Source: Candidatus Eiseniibacteriota bacterium (GTDB lineage: Bacteria > Eisenbacteria > RBG-16-71-46 > CAIMUX01). From it: a stretch of 64,000 nt of DNA. Made by a program: the position numbers and the translations under genes. Of the stretch, positions 16,970-25,394 are shown piece by piece; the first letter of the stretch is position 1, and each line of letters starts with the position of its first letter. The notes below the pieces were generated by a model. The model was not told the DNA's origin and ran no database searches. It saw nothing but the letters and a program-made list of their open reading frames with translations. The stretch covers positions 1 through 64,000 of the forward strand of contig CAIMUX010000051.1 of NCBI GenBank assembly GCA_903844735.1, in the 5' to 3' direction.

Positions 16970-19159
16970 CTATCCGACAACCCGTATCCAGATAGAAACG
17001 GTGCGCACCGCGTGGCGGTCGGCTGTTTTCTGCCCCGGCTTCAAGTCGGACATCTCCGCCGGGATCCAGATCCAGTCGAACCGCAGCGAGGGTTCGAGGG
17101 CGGGTACCGCGGTGCAGCGCAGGTGCAGGGAGACCCCGGAACGCGTCTCGTCGGGACGATTCTCGCCGGAGCGCATCGACGTGGGATGGTCGGCCCGCGC
17201 TCGCACAAGATGAAGGTCCACGGGCCAGTCGTCGCGCGCCCGCGCAGAGATGGAGATGCTTGTTACCGTCTCTCGCTCGCGGCCTGCCCCGGGGTTTTCG
17301 CGGCGTGCCGGATCGTCCTCGGCCTCGCGCACCGCGCGGTGGAACAACTCCAGGGCCAGGCGATCCGTGCCGCTCGCCGGCCGGCCGCTCGCCACGCCGT
17401 GGCCCGGTCCGCCGGGGCTTGCCACGCCTTCCCGGCCGGTCCGTGCTAACGCCAGCGCGCAGCGCCAGCCCTCTCGGTTTGCGCCGTAGGTGAGGGCGTT
17501 GTAGAACGGCTCGAACCCCGGCTCCGTCCGAACAAGGTGAAACAGCCCGTGCACGCGCCACGAACCCGCGATCTGCTCTACCCGCGTTCCCGCGCGGAAT
17601 CCGCGGGCATCGGTTCGCTCTTGCCGGGGGCGTCCGTAGGGCGGCTCAAGCCACACCCGATCGAGTCGCCACCACACAGCCTCCGCCTCCAGCGCAGCCC
17701 CGCGCCACGGACCCGCCGAGGCCCACGCCGACACCGCCCCTTCATCGCGCTCGTCGGCCGGGCGGGGGTGGCTGTCGAGATCGATGCTGCGGCGATCGTC
17801 ATCCAGCACGAGGGCCGAGAGCCGCAGCCCCAGTGGTCTTGATAGCCCCGTTCCCCCGTCAACCGATCCGGCGTGTCCGAGGTCGAGCACGGCGGTGCCG
17901 AGCTCCTTTCGATAGCGCGAAGGCGCCTGGTTCGCTGGTTGAGCGAACTCCTTGAGGGCCGCCGGCAAGGTCGTGGCGACATCCACCTGCTCGCGTCGCG
18001 TCACGGCTCCCGCGATGCGCAGCCGTGCGAAACGTGTGGTGCCCCCGGCCTCGAGCCCCTCGAACGTGTACGGGGGAGCGAGCACCTCGAGGCTGCGTGC
18101 CGTGACGCCGGTGACGCCGCTGCCGCAGACGCTGCAGCCGGTGGCGCCGCCGAGCGGAGGTGCGTCATCCCTGTCCCAGCGCTGGAGCAGGAGCGGAGAG
18201 ATGCGCAAAGGGAAGGCGCCAATCGTGCTGTGCCACCGGCCCCGCTGCAGGTTCACGCTGAGCGTCCCATGGCGATCGGAGAACTGCTCGGCCCCTTCCA
18301 TCGCCGCGGCCTTGTCCTCGTTGCTCCACCGCAGCCAGGGGACGACCTCGATCCCGTGCGCCGGGTTCCAACGAAGTCTGGCATCGACGCGATGCAGCCA
18401 GCTTGCCCCGGCTTCCAGTGGTTCGCCGAGGAGGCCGCGATCGTCCGGCCGCGAACCATCTGTCACCGCGCAGCGCGTCCGGGCGTCCAGTTCCATCGTC
18501 TCCAGAAGCGAAACCGTTGCGGCCATGACGCGGGCCGTCGGCTGGGTGGACTTGCCGGTCACGACGCCGGTCCTCGGCGTGGTTGCGGGGGGAGCGCCGG
18601 ACGTTGTGCCGGCTCCGTAGAATGAACTGCGGCCCGGGGCACTCTCTGCCGGCAGTTGCCGTGCCGCCGGCATCAGCGTGGGGACGAGCCCCTCCATCCG
18701 GTCGTCGAAAGCCGCCTGCACCGTGCCGTGGGAATCGACGAGAAACGAAGCGAGGTGGGTCGTGCCGAGCCCGTAGGCTCGCGCCACGGCGCCGGCATCC
18801 CAGAGGTGGGGCAGTTGGATCCCCCGCTCGTCGAGGAGGTACGAAAGCGCCGCCGGGTCGTCAGGGCCGAAGAGGATCGCCGTCACCGCGACTCCCAGCG
18901 GTCGAAGCGAGTCGGCCAGCGCGTCGCATGCCATGGCGATCTCAGTGCAGCGTGGGCAGCCCCGGTTCCAGAAGACGAGAGCTGTCAGTGGCGCACGGCC
19001 GAAGATCTCTTCCGAAGAGGGCGCCTGTTCTCCCGTCAGCCAGGGCAGGTGAAACGACGGGGCGATGTCTCCCGGGGAGAGCGCCGCAGCGGGCGCGGCC
19101 CAGGCAAGGACGAAGAGGATCGAAAGCAGGTACCGTTTCCCGTAGGCGCATGGTTGCAT
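16970..19159 (-). CDS. secreted TlpA-like thioredoxin fused to a putative outer-membrane beta-barrel
   Basis: A 729-residue exported protein. GGAGG seven bases before the ATG at 19159 sets the start. A signal peptide runs to about residue 26 (A-A-P-A-A-A-L-S). Residues 27-170 form a TlpA/AhpC-like thioredoxin with P-G-D-I-A-P-S-F, the active site W-N-R-G-C-P-R-C (Cys68, Cys71) and T-T-H-L-A-S-F-L-V-D. A low-complexity linker (about 175-230) leads to 480 residues of alternating hydrophobic/polar strands with W, Y and R at turns (V-E-V-V-P-W-L-R-W-S, F-H-L-V-R-T-E). The chain ends in an amphipathic strand T-V-S-I-W-I-R-V-V-G. That pattern suggests an outer-membrane beta-barrel; it is my inference, with no family recognised. 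A C-S-V-C-G-S pair lies in the barrel part. If right, a redox domain would be tethered in the periplasm to its own pore. Confidence 0.65.
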   Translation of the reverse strand: MQPCAYGKRYLLSILFVLAWAAPAAALSPGDIAPSFHLPWLTGEQAPSSEEIFGRAPLTALVFWNRGCPRCTEIAMACDALADSLRPLGVAVTAILFGPDDPAALSYLLDERGIQLPHLWDAGAVARAYGLGTTHLASFLVDSHGTVQAAFDDRMEGLVPTLMPAARQLPAESAPGRSSFYGAGTTSGAPPATTPRTGVVTGKSTQPTARVMAATVSLLETMELDARTRCAVTDGSRPDDRGLLGEPLEAGASWLHRVDARLRWNPAHGIEVVPWLRWSNEDKAAAMEGAEQFSDRHGTLSVNLQRGRWHSTIGAFPLRISPLLLQRWDRDDAPPLGGATGCSVCGSGVTGVTARSLEVLAPPYTFEGLEAGGTTRFARLRIAGAVTRREQVDVATTLPAALKEFAQPANQAPSRYRKELGTAVLDLGHAGSVDGGTGLSRPLGLRLSALVLDDDRRSIDLDSHPRPADERDEGAVSAWASAGPWRGAALEAEAVWWRLDRVWLEPPYGRPRQERTDARGFRAGTRVEQIAGSWRVHGLFHLVRTEPGFEPFYNALTYGANREGWRCALALARTGREGVASPGGPGHGVASGRPASGTDRLALELFHRAVREAEDDPARRENPGAGRERETVTSISISARARDDWPVDLHLVRARADHPTSMRSGENRPDETRSGVSLHLRCTAVPALEPSLRFDWIWIPAEMSDLKPGQKTADRHAVRTVSIWIRVVG

Positions 19160-19400
19160 GGCGAAGCCTCCATAGAACGGATAGCACGGGGGAGGGTGAG
19201 GCTCAATGCGGATCCGCCGGGCACAAGGTGGCCGACTGGGACTCACTTAGGATCTGGCGGGCGCGAAGAGGGCGACCGGGGGCTACCGATCTCCACTTGA
19301 GCGAGCGCCCCGCGGTGCGGCGGATCTCGGCAAGTCGCAGCGCACGCCTCTTGCCCCATCGCGAGACGGGCGGTACGCTGTCGGGCGGAGGTGCTTCGCT

Positions 19401-20045
19401 ATGCATCGACTGTCCTTTCCACAAGATCGCGACGATGCCCCCGCGCGGGCCGGCCATCGAGTGCTCCCGTCGATTTTCGCCGGCGTTGGATTCACACTGC
19501 TACTGTTTGCTCCGGCCGTTCCGGCCGCTGCCGCCTCCTGGCGATTCGAGGCCGAGGACATCAACCCGTCGTCCCGTCACGCCGCCGCCGGCGGCATCGG
19601 GGTCGTCGCTTGTAGCGATGCCTCGGGAGGGCATGCGCTGGAAGGATTCACCACGCTCGGTGATTGGGCCGAAATCAGCGTCACGTTCGATCGGGAGACC
19701 TGCTTCATCGACTCGATTCGCTGCGCCAGCCCCCTCCAATCTTCATGGCAGTTTCTCGTGGAGTTCCGCTCTCAGGGTAGCCCCAACAGCGTGGTGGCCA
19801 AGAACGAACACACAGGCGTCACCGGGCGGGGCGTCACCTGAAGCAGCGGCGCGTACGACTGGGTCCAGTCGCGTCCCGGATACTGTCTGCCTGCCGGCAC
19901 CTACCTGATGCGCTTGACGCGCGTCGGCCCAGGACAAGGCTCAGTTTCTAAGTCCCGCCTCGATCTCGTGATCCTCCAGGAGTCTTCCAACCCGGTGGAG
20001 TCGATGAGCTGGGGGAAGATCAAAGCGCTCTACGGAGGCTATTGA
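19401..20045 (+). pseudogene. CBM6-like secreted protein interrupted by in-frame TGA
   Basis: The ATG at 19401 follows GGAGG. A signal peptide ends near A-V-P-A-A-A-A-S, then a carbohydrate-binding-like domain begins W-R-F-E-A-E-D-I-N and continues G-G-H-A-L-E-G-F-T-T-L-G-D-W-A-E-I, typical of CBM6/CBM35. Codon 147 is TGA (19839-19841). The same frame then continues coherently for 67 codons: Y-D-W-V-Q-S-R-P-G-Y-C-L-P-A-G-T-Y-L, then D-L-V-I-L-Q, ending V-E-S-M-S-W-G-K-I-K-A-L-Y-G-G-Y. The ending matches the C-terminal motif of two intact secreted proteins at 33.0 and 34.3 kb, which proves the downstream frame was once translated with it. TGG to TGA is the simplest explanation. Confidence 0.8.
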
Positions 20046-20055
20046 CCTAAGGGCT

Positions 20056-22632
20056 TCAACGCACCAGCACCAGACGTGCCACGGCACTGGCGCCGTTTGC
20101 CTCCGCGCGCGCCCAGTAGACGCCTCCGGGGAGCGCCCGCCCGCTCTCGTCCCGCCCGTCCCACCGAAACGAGGTCACCCCCGATTCCGCGGACGTCGTG
20201 CCGAGGCTGCGCACGCGGCGGCCGGTGGCGTCGAAGACCGCGACTCTGGTTGCCGCGGAAAGTTCGCGGCGCAGTCGGATCTCCACCGACGACCGGAACG
20301 GGTTCGGCTGGGTGGCCAGGACGAGTGGCCGCCCTTCCGGAGGGATCGCCGGCGCGGTGCGACGCAGCCGGAATCGGCCGCCTATGGCGTCGTTCTCGAC
20401 GCGGAAGCGTGTCCCGACGAGATGGGCCAAGTCCTCGTTCTGTGCATCCATGGCTAGGCGGAAGCCGCGCAGCCCGCCGATCCCGGCGGCGGGAATCGAC
20501 GCGGGTCGCAGTTCGGGTATGGAATCGGAGGCCACGCCTCCGGAGGAGGCTGCGGCGAAAAAGGGGAGCACGGTGTCGCCGGGACGCGCGTCTTCGTATT
20601 CCCAATCGAGGCTACCAGAGGCTCCGTCCCATGCCGTGCGCAATCTCACCACTTCCGTGCCTTCCCGCGTCCATGACAGGCGCATTTGGGCATTCGCCCC
20701 TTCTACCGTGAGGCGGACGGAGAGTCGAAAATCGTTGGTCGGTTCGGCGGGCTCCACGGCACCCGGCGCCGCGTCGACACCGCAGGGGATAGCGGTGGGC
20801 GACCCGGAAGGAAATGGAGCCGCCGCGCTGACGATGCCGGGACCGGCGAAAACGATCCGTCCGTCGCCCCAGACCTGGACTTCCCGCACAGCGTGTCCGA
20901 GGAACTGGCCCGGAGCGAGCAACGCGATCCGCCGGTTTTCCCCGGGCGCCAGGTCGAAGACGAGCTCGCGGGGAATGAGTCCGCGGTCGGCGACCGCGCT
21001 TTGCACGTCCGCCAGCCGGTCCCCGAGGCCGATCCTACCGGCGGCGCGCAGGAGGCCCCGGGCCGCATCGGTCCACGACGTCGCTGTTCCCTGCTCCAGC
21101 AGCGCCGCCAGCGCCAGCCGCTCAGCATCGACGCGCCCGAGCCGTCCGCGCAGATCCCAGAGCAGCCCGCTCCAAATGGCGCCGTCGTGGTGCGGCTGGC
21201 CGTTCAACCACGTAGGCCATGTCGCCGGCTCGTCGGCGCGCCGCAGGCACGGCGGTGAGTAGGACGTGGCGTCCCAATCACCGATGCACGGCTCGCCGGT
21301 GAGCGAAGCGGCCCAGAAGTCGGCGAACCCCTCCCCGATGGCTCGGGTGTCGCCGTCGCCGAAGCCCGGGACCAGCGCGTCGTGCAGAGCGTGGGCGGTT
21401 TCGTGAAGGATGATGTCCGCATCCTCGGCGTCGTCTACGCCGCCGTCGCCCAGAACAACCTCGCGGGTGGGCCGGCTGTACCACGAGTTGTCGGCTTCTG
21501 TGGCGTGCAGGCGCATCCGCAGCGGGTGCGGGAAGAGTCCGGTGAACCCCAATGAATCCGCGCGGGCCAGGGAGCGATCACCGAACACATAGGCCATCGC
21601 CTCCTCGAAACGCGGATCGCGCGAAGAGTAGGCAAAGAAGAACTCCTGTTCGCGCGCGTCGGGCAGTCGGTCGGTAAGTGTCTCTACCAGGGATCCGCGC
21701 AGATAGCCGCTGCCGTCGAGCCGCGGCACGGTGACGAGCCTCCGGTATTTGTCGACCTCCATGCCGTCGCGCAGGTCGCTTTGCCCGCTCGTCACAACCG
21801 GGTTCGGATCAAAGATGAGGGCGGTGCCGTTCAGGCCGCCCTGAAAGCGCATGTCCTGCGCGGAAAGGAGGGAGAGCGTCACCGGATCCAGGGTGAGACG
21901 GAGATCGATCGGCCCAGCGTCGGCGACCGGCGCCCCGTTCCACGGCAAACCGAGAAGTGCGCGGGACAGCGACCGTTGCGGGCCCGTCATGGTCGCCTCT
22001 ATGCCGAGGACGAACGGCGGCTCGACGCCATCTCGCAACTCCACAAAGGAGACCGGGCCGGGCGATTCCGCGAAGCGGACCGAGAGCGATTCCGCACCGG
22101 CGGTGAAAAGATTGCTCTTCGTGGCCGCTGAGAGTCTGGGCACGGCCACCCGCAGCACGGCGCCGAGATTTCGCCAGTCGACTGCGGCCGGGTCCCGCTC
22201 GAGGACCGCCCCGCTCGGGCCGGTCCCGTCGAGCAGACCCGCCGGCACCGGAATACCCCGATCTTCGTCCGGTCGCCCGCCCGTGTCTTTACCGCTCGCC
22301 CTGGGCAACTGCACCATGCAGTCGGCCCCGCGCACCTCCATCCCTTGGACGAACGGACGCAGCCTCGCCACCTCGCCCCAGGGCGTGCCGAGCCTCGACA
22401 CGAGCCGCCATTCGGGACCGTCGCAGAGCGCTGGAAGGGCGGTTCGGGCGGCATCGGCCAGGTCCCCCGTGACCTCGGGGGAGAGGCGCAATGCGGCCTG
22501 CCGTCCGACGATGCCGATCCCGGCTAGCGTGAGGATGCCGCCGACAAGCCCCAGGAGTACACCCAGCCAGATCGTGCGCAGGGCGAGGATTGAGGGGGGC
22601 AGGGTGGGACGATGTCGGCGAGCTCTCGGCAC
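20056..22632 (-). CDS. zinc metallopeptidase-like protein with FlgD-like C-terminal module
   Basis: About 858 residues. A basic N-terminus and one hydrophobic segment (W-L-G-V-L-L-G-L-V-G-G-I-L) act as signal anchor or signal peptide. The catalytic centre is H-E-T-A-H (His410, Glu411, His414), followed by G-E-G-F-A-D-F-W whose Glu is the likely third zinc ligand. This arrangement matches gluzincins such as M36 fungalysins. Beta-rich domains follow, then a C-terminal FlgD-type Ig module: T-Q-P-N-P-F, V-A-V-F-D-A-T-G-R-R-V, W-D-G-R-D-E-S-G-R-A-L-P-G-G-V-Y, R-L-V-L-V-R. In FCB-group bacteria such modules mark secreted, often surface-attached proteins. The GTG at 22632 has GGAG five bases upstream; a GTG five codons earlier is the alternative. 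It is convergent with the broken CBM6 gene, ten bases away. Confidence 0.75.
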   Translation of the reverse strand: MPRARRHRPTLPPSILALRTIWLGVLLGLVGGILTLAGIGIVGRQAALRLSPEVTGDLADAARTALPALCDGPEWRLVSRLGTPWGEVARLRPFVQGMEVRGADCMVQLPRASGKDTGGRPDEDRGIPVPAGLLDGTGPSGAVLERDPAAVDWRNLGAVLRVAVPRLSAATKSNLFTAGAESLSVRFAESPGPVSFVELRDGVEPPFVLGIEATMTGPQRSLSRALLGLPWNGAPVADAGPIDLRLTLDPVTLSLLSAQDMRFQGGLNGTALIFDPNPVVTSGQSDLRDGMEVDKYRRLVTVPRLDGSGYLRGSLVETLTDRLPDAREQEFFFAYSSRDPRFEEAMAYVFGDRSLARADSLGFTGLFPHPLRMRLHATEADNSWYSRPTREVVLGDGGVDDAEDADIILHETAHALHDALVPGFGDGDTRAIGEGFADFWAASLTGEPCIGDWDATSYSPPCLRRADEPATWPTWLNGQPHHDGAIWSGLLWDLRGRLGRVDAERLALAALLEQGTATSWTDAARGLLRAAGRIGLGDRLADVQSAVADRGLIPRELVFDLAPGENRRIALLAPGQFLGHAVREVQVWGDGRIVFAGPGIVSAAAPFPSGSPTAIPCGVDAAPGAVEPAEPTNDFRLSVRLTVEGANAQMRLSWTREGTEVVRLRTAWDGASGSLDWEYEDARPGDTVLPFFAAASSGGVASDSIPELRPASIPAAGIGGLRGFRLAMDAQNEDLAHLVGTRFRVENDAIGGRFRLRRTAPAIPPEGRPLVLATQPNPFRSSVEIRLRRELSAATRVAVFDATGRRVRSLGTTSAESGVTSFRWDGRDESGRALPGGVYWARAEANGASAVARLVLVR

Positions 22633-23127
22633 AGCGGCTCCGGGCACCCCGCGGTGCCTTCACGGTGCCCCCGCTATCCTGCGAAAGCCGCCGGTGGTGA
22701 CATAGGCGTGTCCGAGGCGCAGACAGTGACATCCAGGCCGCCGCGCGGGACAATGTATTCACTCCTGCTTCAGTATACCGGAAAGGGGCATGATCCGACC
22801 TGCTTTCCGCACATGGAGCCCGCGATTGTCATGTGCAGCATCCGATCGGTCTCTCTCAGGGGTCGGCGCTGCCTCGAACAGGTCCCGCGGGTCGCCGGAA
22901 CCGTCCCGGGGCCTTTCTGCCGATCTGATCGCTCGCCGACGGTTTTCCTCTTCCGGCCGGCCGAATCGCGGAGTAGACTATGCGCTCGAACAAGCGCCGC
23001 CGATTCGGGAACCGAGGCCCGGGATGGCGGCATTTCGGGCGGTACGCGCGTCCGCTCCCGGGCCTGGTGGGGGGCGAGAACGTCGGCGGCGCGGGGAGCG
23101 GCGTCGCACACCAGTGGAGGACGGGCC
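22633..23127. other. divergent intergenic region, about 495 bp
   Basis: This lies between the leftward metallopeptidase and the rightward housekeeping operon. All frames here are arginine-rich and lack plausible starts, and no RNA fold or terminator stands out. The promoter of the nine-gene operon should be here. TAGACT occurs at about 22974, without a recognisable -35. GGAGG at 23116-23120 belongs to the next gene. Confidence 0.45.
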
Positions 23128-24078
23128 GTGAGGGTTTCCCCACTCGACATTCGCAAACAGGTCTTCAAGAAGGTGATGCGCGGAGCGGACCCCGAAGAGG
23201 TCCGGATGTTCCTGGACGTGGTGGCCTCCGAGTACGAGAAGGTCATTCAGGACAACGCGATGATGGCCGAACGGATCCGAACCCTCGATGCCCGGGTCGC
23301 CGAGTTCCGCGCTCTCGAAGAAAACATGCGCAACTCGCTGGTCATGGCCGACCGCATCGCCACGGAGTCTCGCGAGTCGTCAGATCGCGAGGCACGGCGC
23401 GTTATCCAGGACGCCCACTCGCGATCCGAGCGGATCCTAGAGGATGCGCGCGAGCGCCTGCAGATCCTCGTTCGCGAGATCGAGATGCTGCGAGGGAAGA
23501 AGGAAGTCTTCGCCCGCCGCTTCTGGACCATGATCGAAGGCCAGATCGGGGTGCTCCAGGAGCACATGGCCGACACGGTCGAGGTCGAGTCGTTGCGGCA
23601 GCGGGTGACCCAGATGGTGGCCGACGCGCGATCGGCGGTGGAGGGGGCCGCCGAGGAATTCAACGCGCGATCTACCGCGCCGGGGCGTGCCCCGGTCCGA
23701 CCCGAGGGTGGTGCCACCGCCGCCTACCGCGGCGACCCCGAGCTGCCGGCTTCCCCGCGATTCGGGCCGGAAGCCGAGCATCGGGCCGCCGATCCCGCAG
23801 CTCGGGCCGCCGATCCGGCGCCTTGGGCCGCCGATCCCGCGGCTCGTCGCCCGGTCCCGCGCGGCTTGGGTCGTCTCCTGCGTGGGCGGCAGTCCAGTTT
23901 GCCGATGAACGAGCCGGTGCCCGCGGCCGAGGTCGGCCGACCGGAACCGGTCCCCACAGACGAGGATCTCCCCGAGCCCGAGCGGGCCGAGGGTTTCTTC
24001 GAGATCAGCGCTTCCGCCGCTCGCCGCCGTGAAGGCGGCCCCCGGTTCCGCGATGACGAGACAGGGGATCGCGGCTAG
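23128..24078 (+). CDS. DivIVA-domain coiled-coil protein
   Basis: A 316-residue cytoplasmic protein. The first 60 residues are a DivIVA/GpsB-type membrane-curvature domain: S-P-L-D-I-R-K-Q-V-F-K-K, then G-A-D-P-E-E-V-R-M-F-L-D and Y-E-K-V-I-Q. A long coiled coil follows (about 35-190) with heptads of L, I, A and many E and R. The C-terminal third is disordered, P- and A-rich, with a threefold 7-residue repeat R-A-A-D-P-A-A. DivIVA proteins mark negative curvature and recruit cell-wall or division factors; outside Gram-positives such homologues are less studied. The GTG start has GGAGG seven bases upstream. It heads an operon containing lspA and mltG, so a cell-envelope or division role fits. 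Confidence 0.85.
   Translation: MRVSPLDIRKQVFKKVMRGADPEEVRMFLDVVASEYEKVIQDNAMMAERIRTLDARVAEFRALEENMRNSLVMADRIATESRESSDREARRVIQDAHSRSERILEDARERLQILVREIEMLRGKKEVFARRFWTMIEGQIGVLQEHMADTVEVESLRQRVTQMVADARSAVEGAAEEFNARSTAPGRAPVRPEGGATAAYRGDPELPASPRFGPEAEHRAADPAARAADPAPWAADPAARRPVPRGLGRLLRGRQSSLPMNEPVPAAEVGRPEPVPTDEDLPEPERAEGFFEISASAARRREGGPRFRDDETGDRG
23782..23844 (+). repeat. 3 x 21-bp in-frame tandem repeat in DivIVA-like gene
   Basis: Three units starting CGGGCCGCCGATCC lie at 23782, 23803 and 23824, with a few substitutions. Each encodes [RW]-A-A-D-P-A-[AP] in the disordered tail. Confidence 0.85.
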
Positions 24079-24131
24079 CGACCCAACGGAGGTCGGCGAC
24101 CTCTCGGAGGCGAGCGACCTATCGGAGGACC
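24078..24131 (+). repeat. 3 x 18-bp tandem repeat carrying three GGAGG boxes
   Basis: Units at 24078, 24096 and 24114 share the pattern GCGACC-N5-CGGAGG. Each carries a consensus Shine-Dalgarno. The last GGAGG (24124-24128) is four bases from the ATG of the nucleoside phosphorylase, so the repeat forms its translation start region. Confidence 0.8.
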
Positions 24132-24132
24132 G

Positions 24133-25020
24133 ATGCGGGACCACGACTACGATCACGGCCTGCCGCAGCGGATCCACGAGGCTGCGGATTCGCTTCGCGC
24201 GGCCTCGTCTGGCACCCCGCGCGTCGGGCTCATCCTTGGCACGGGCCTCGGCCCTCTGGCTGAGCGGATCGAGATCACGGCGCGTGTCCCTTACCGAGAG
24301 ATTCCGCACTTCCCGGTTTCCACGGTGGAGAGCCATGCCGGCGAGCTGCTCTTCGGACGTCTCGGCGGGGTTGCCTGTGCGGTGATGAGCGGCCGCTGCC
24401 ACTACTACGAGGGGTACTCGATGCAGCAGGCCACCTTTCCGGTGCGCGTGCTGCACGAACTGGGGGCGACCCACCTGGTGGTCTCTAACGCCGTCGGGGG
24501 GCTGAACCCGCTCTTCTCCCTCGGTGAAATCTTCCTCACGGTGGATCACATCAACCTGATGGGCGACAACCCGCTCATCGGGCCGAATCACGACTCGCTT
24601 GGTGTGCGATTCCCAGACATGTCGGAGCCGTACGACCGGAGGCTTGCGGCGCTGACTGAGCAGCTTGCTTTGGAGGAGGGGATCGTCCTGCGCAAAGGGG
24701 TCTTCGTGGCGGTGGCCGGCCCCAATCTGGAGACGCGCGCCGAGTACCGGATGCTGCGCTTCCTGGGGGCCGACGTGGTCGGGATGTCGCTTATCCCCGA
24801 GGCGATCGTGGCGGTGCACAGCGGGATGAAGGTGCTGGCCCTTTCGGTCATCACCGACATGGGGCTCCCCGACGCGCTCGAGCCGGTGAACATCGATCGA
24901 ATCCTGTGGGTGGCGGCGGAAGCGGAGCCGAGGCTGACTCGTCTTGTGGTACGGGTCATCGAGGCCCTGGGTGTCGCCCCGGACGAGGCCGCGAGTGCGA
25001 AGATGGAGCGTCGCCCGTGA
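24133..25020 (+). CDS. punA: purine nucleoside phosphorylase, trimeric type
   Basis: A 295-residue cytosolic enzyme that splits purine (deoxy)nucleosides with phosphate to free base and (deoxy)ribose-1-phosphate. Family motifs are intact: L-G-T-G-L-G near the start for phosphate, S-G-R-C-H-Y-Y-E-G-Y, V-S-N-A-V-G-G-L-N-P, G-P-N-L-E-T-R-A-E-Y, M-S-L-I-P-E-A-I-V-A and L-S-V-I-T-D-M-G. The length is that of the trimeric PNP/MTAP family rather than the hexameric DeoD. S-V-I-T-D with Asp at the base-recognition site, where trimeric PNPs usually have Asn, may alter base preference. The stop overlaps the GTG of the zinc-finger gene by four bases. Confidence 0.92.
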   Translation: MRDHDYDHGLPQRIHEAADSLRAASSGTPRVGLILGTGLGPLAERIEITARVPYREIPHFPVSTVESHAGELLFGRLGGVACAVMSGRCHYYEGYSMQQATFPVRVLHELGATHLVVSNAVGGLNPLFSLGEIFLTVDHINLMGDNPLIGPNHDSLGVRFPDMSEPYDRRLAALTEQLALEEGIVLRKGVFVAVAGPNLETRAEYRMLRFLGADVVGMSLIPEAIVAVHSGMKVLALSVITDMGLPDALEPVNIDRILWVAAEAEPRLTRLVVRVIEALGVAPDEAASAKMERRP

Positions 25021-25394
25021 ACAAAAAAGACCTGAAGCATTTTCGGGAGCGGCTTCTCGATGAGTTGGACAAGATCGCAACGTCCCTCGATCGTTTCGAG
25101 CGAAATGCGCGGGAGAGCTCACAGCGGGACTCGAGCGGTGACCTTTCCGCCTACGCTACGCATTCGGCGGATCTCGGCACCGATGCGATGGAGCGGGAGA
25201 AGGACATGATGCTCGCCTCGCGAGAAAGCCGCACGGTCCTGCTCATCCGCGAGGCCCTGCGCAAGAACGACGCCGGCAGCTACGGCGACTGCGAGGAGTG
25301 CAGCGGGCCGATCGGTGCTAAGCGGCTCGAGTTGATCCCCTACGCCCAGCTCTGCACCCGCTGCCAGGTGAAGGCGGAGCGGAACACCCACTGA
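25017..25394 (+). CDS. DksA/TraR-type zinc-finger protein
   Basis: A 125-residue protein with an N-terminal coiled coil (L-K-H-F-R-E-R-L-L-D-E-L-D-K) and a C-terminal four-cysteine zinc finger C-E-E-C-x17-C-T-R-C. DksA-like proteins insert the coiled coil into the RNA polymerase secondary channel and alter transcription with ppGpp. The region before the finger has D-L-S-A-Y-A-T-H-S-A-D-L-G-T-D, as in the YteA/DksA-like group; the tip D-x-x-D-x-A of true DksA is not conserved, so the activity may differ. The GTG start overlaps the previous stop (GTGA), and its own TGA overlaps the lspA start by one base. Confidence 0.9.
   Translation: MNKKDLKHFRERLLDELDKIATSLDRFERNARESSQRDSSGDLSAYATHSADLGTDAMEREKDMMLASRESRTVLLIREALRKNDAGSYGDCEECSGPIGAKRLELIPYAQLCTRCQVKAERNTH

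Noticed and set aside
15366-17561. 731-codon minus-strand open frame opposite the acyl-CoA synthetase
   Set aside because: Arginine-rich with no recognisable fold, and it covers a complete ANL enzyme on the plus strand.
19839-19841. Selenocysteine reading of the in-frame TGA
   Set aside because: The aligned position shows no reason for Cys/Sec, no redox partner motif is nearby and no convincing bacterial SECIS hairpin was seen just downstream. A nonsense mutation or sequence error is simpler.
23437-25122. 561-codon minus-strand open frame across the DivIVA-like and punA genes
   Set aside because: It crosses two well-supported genes and reads as low-complexity H/R/D sequence.
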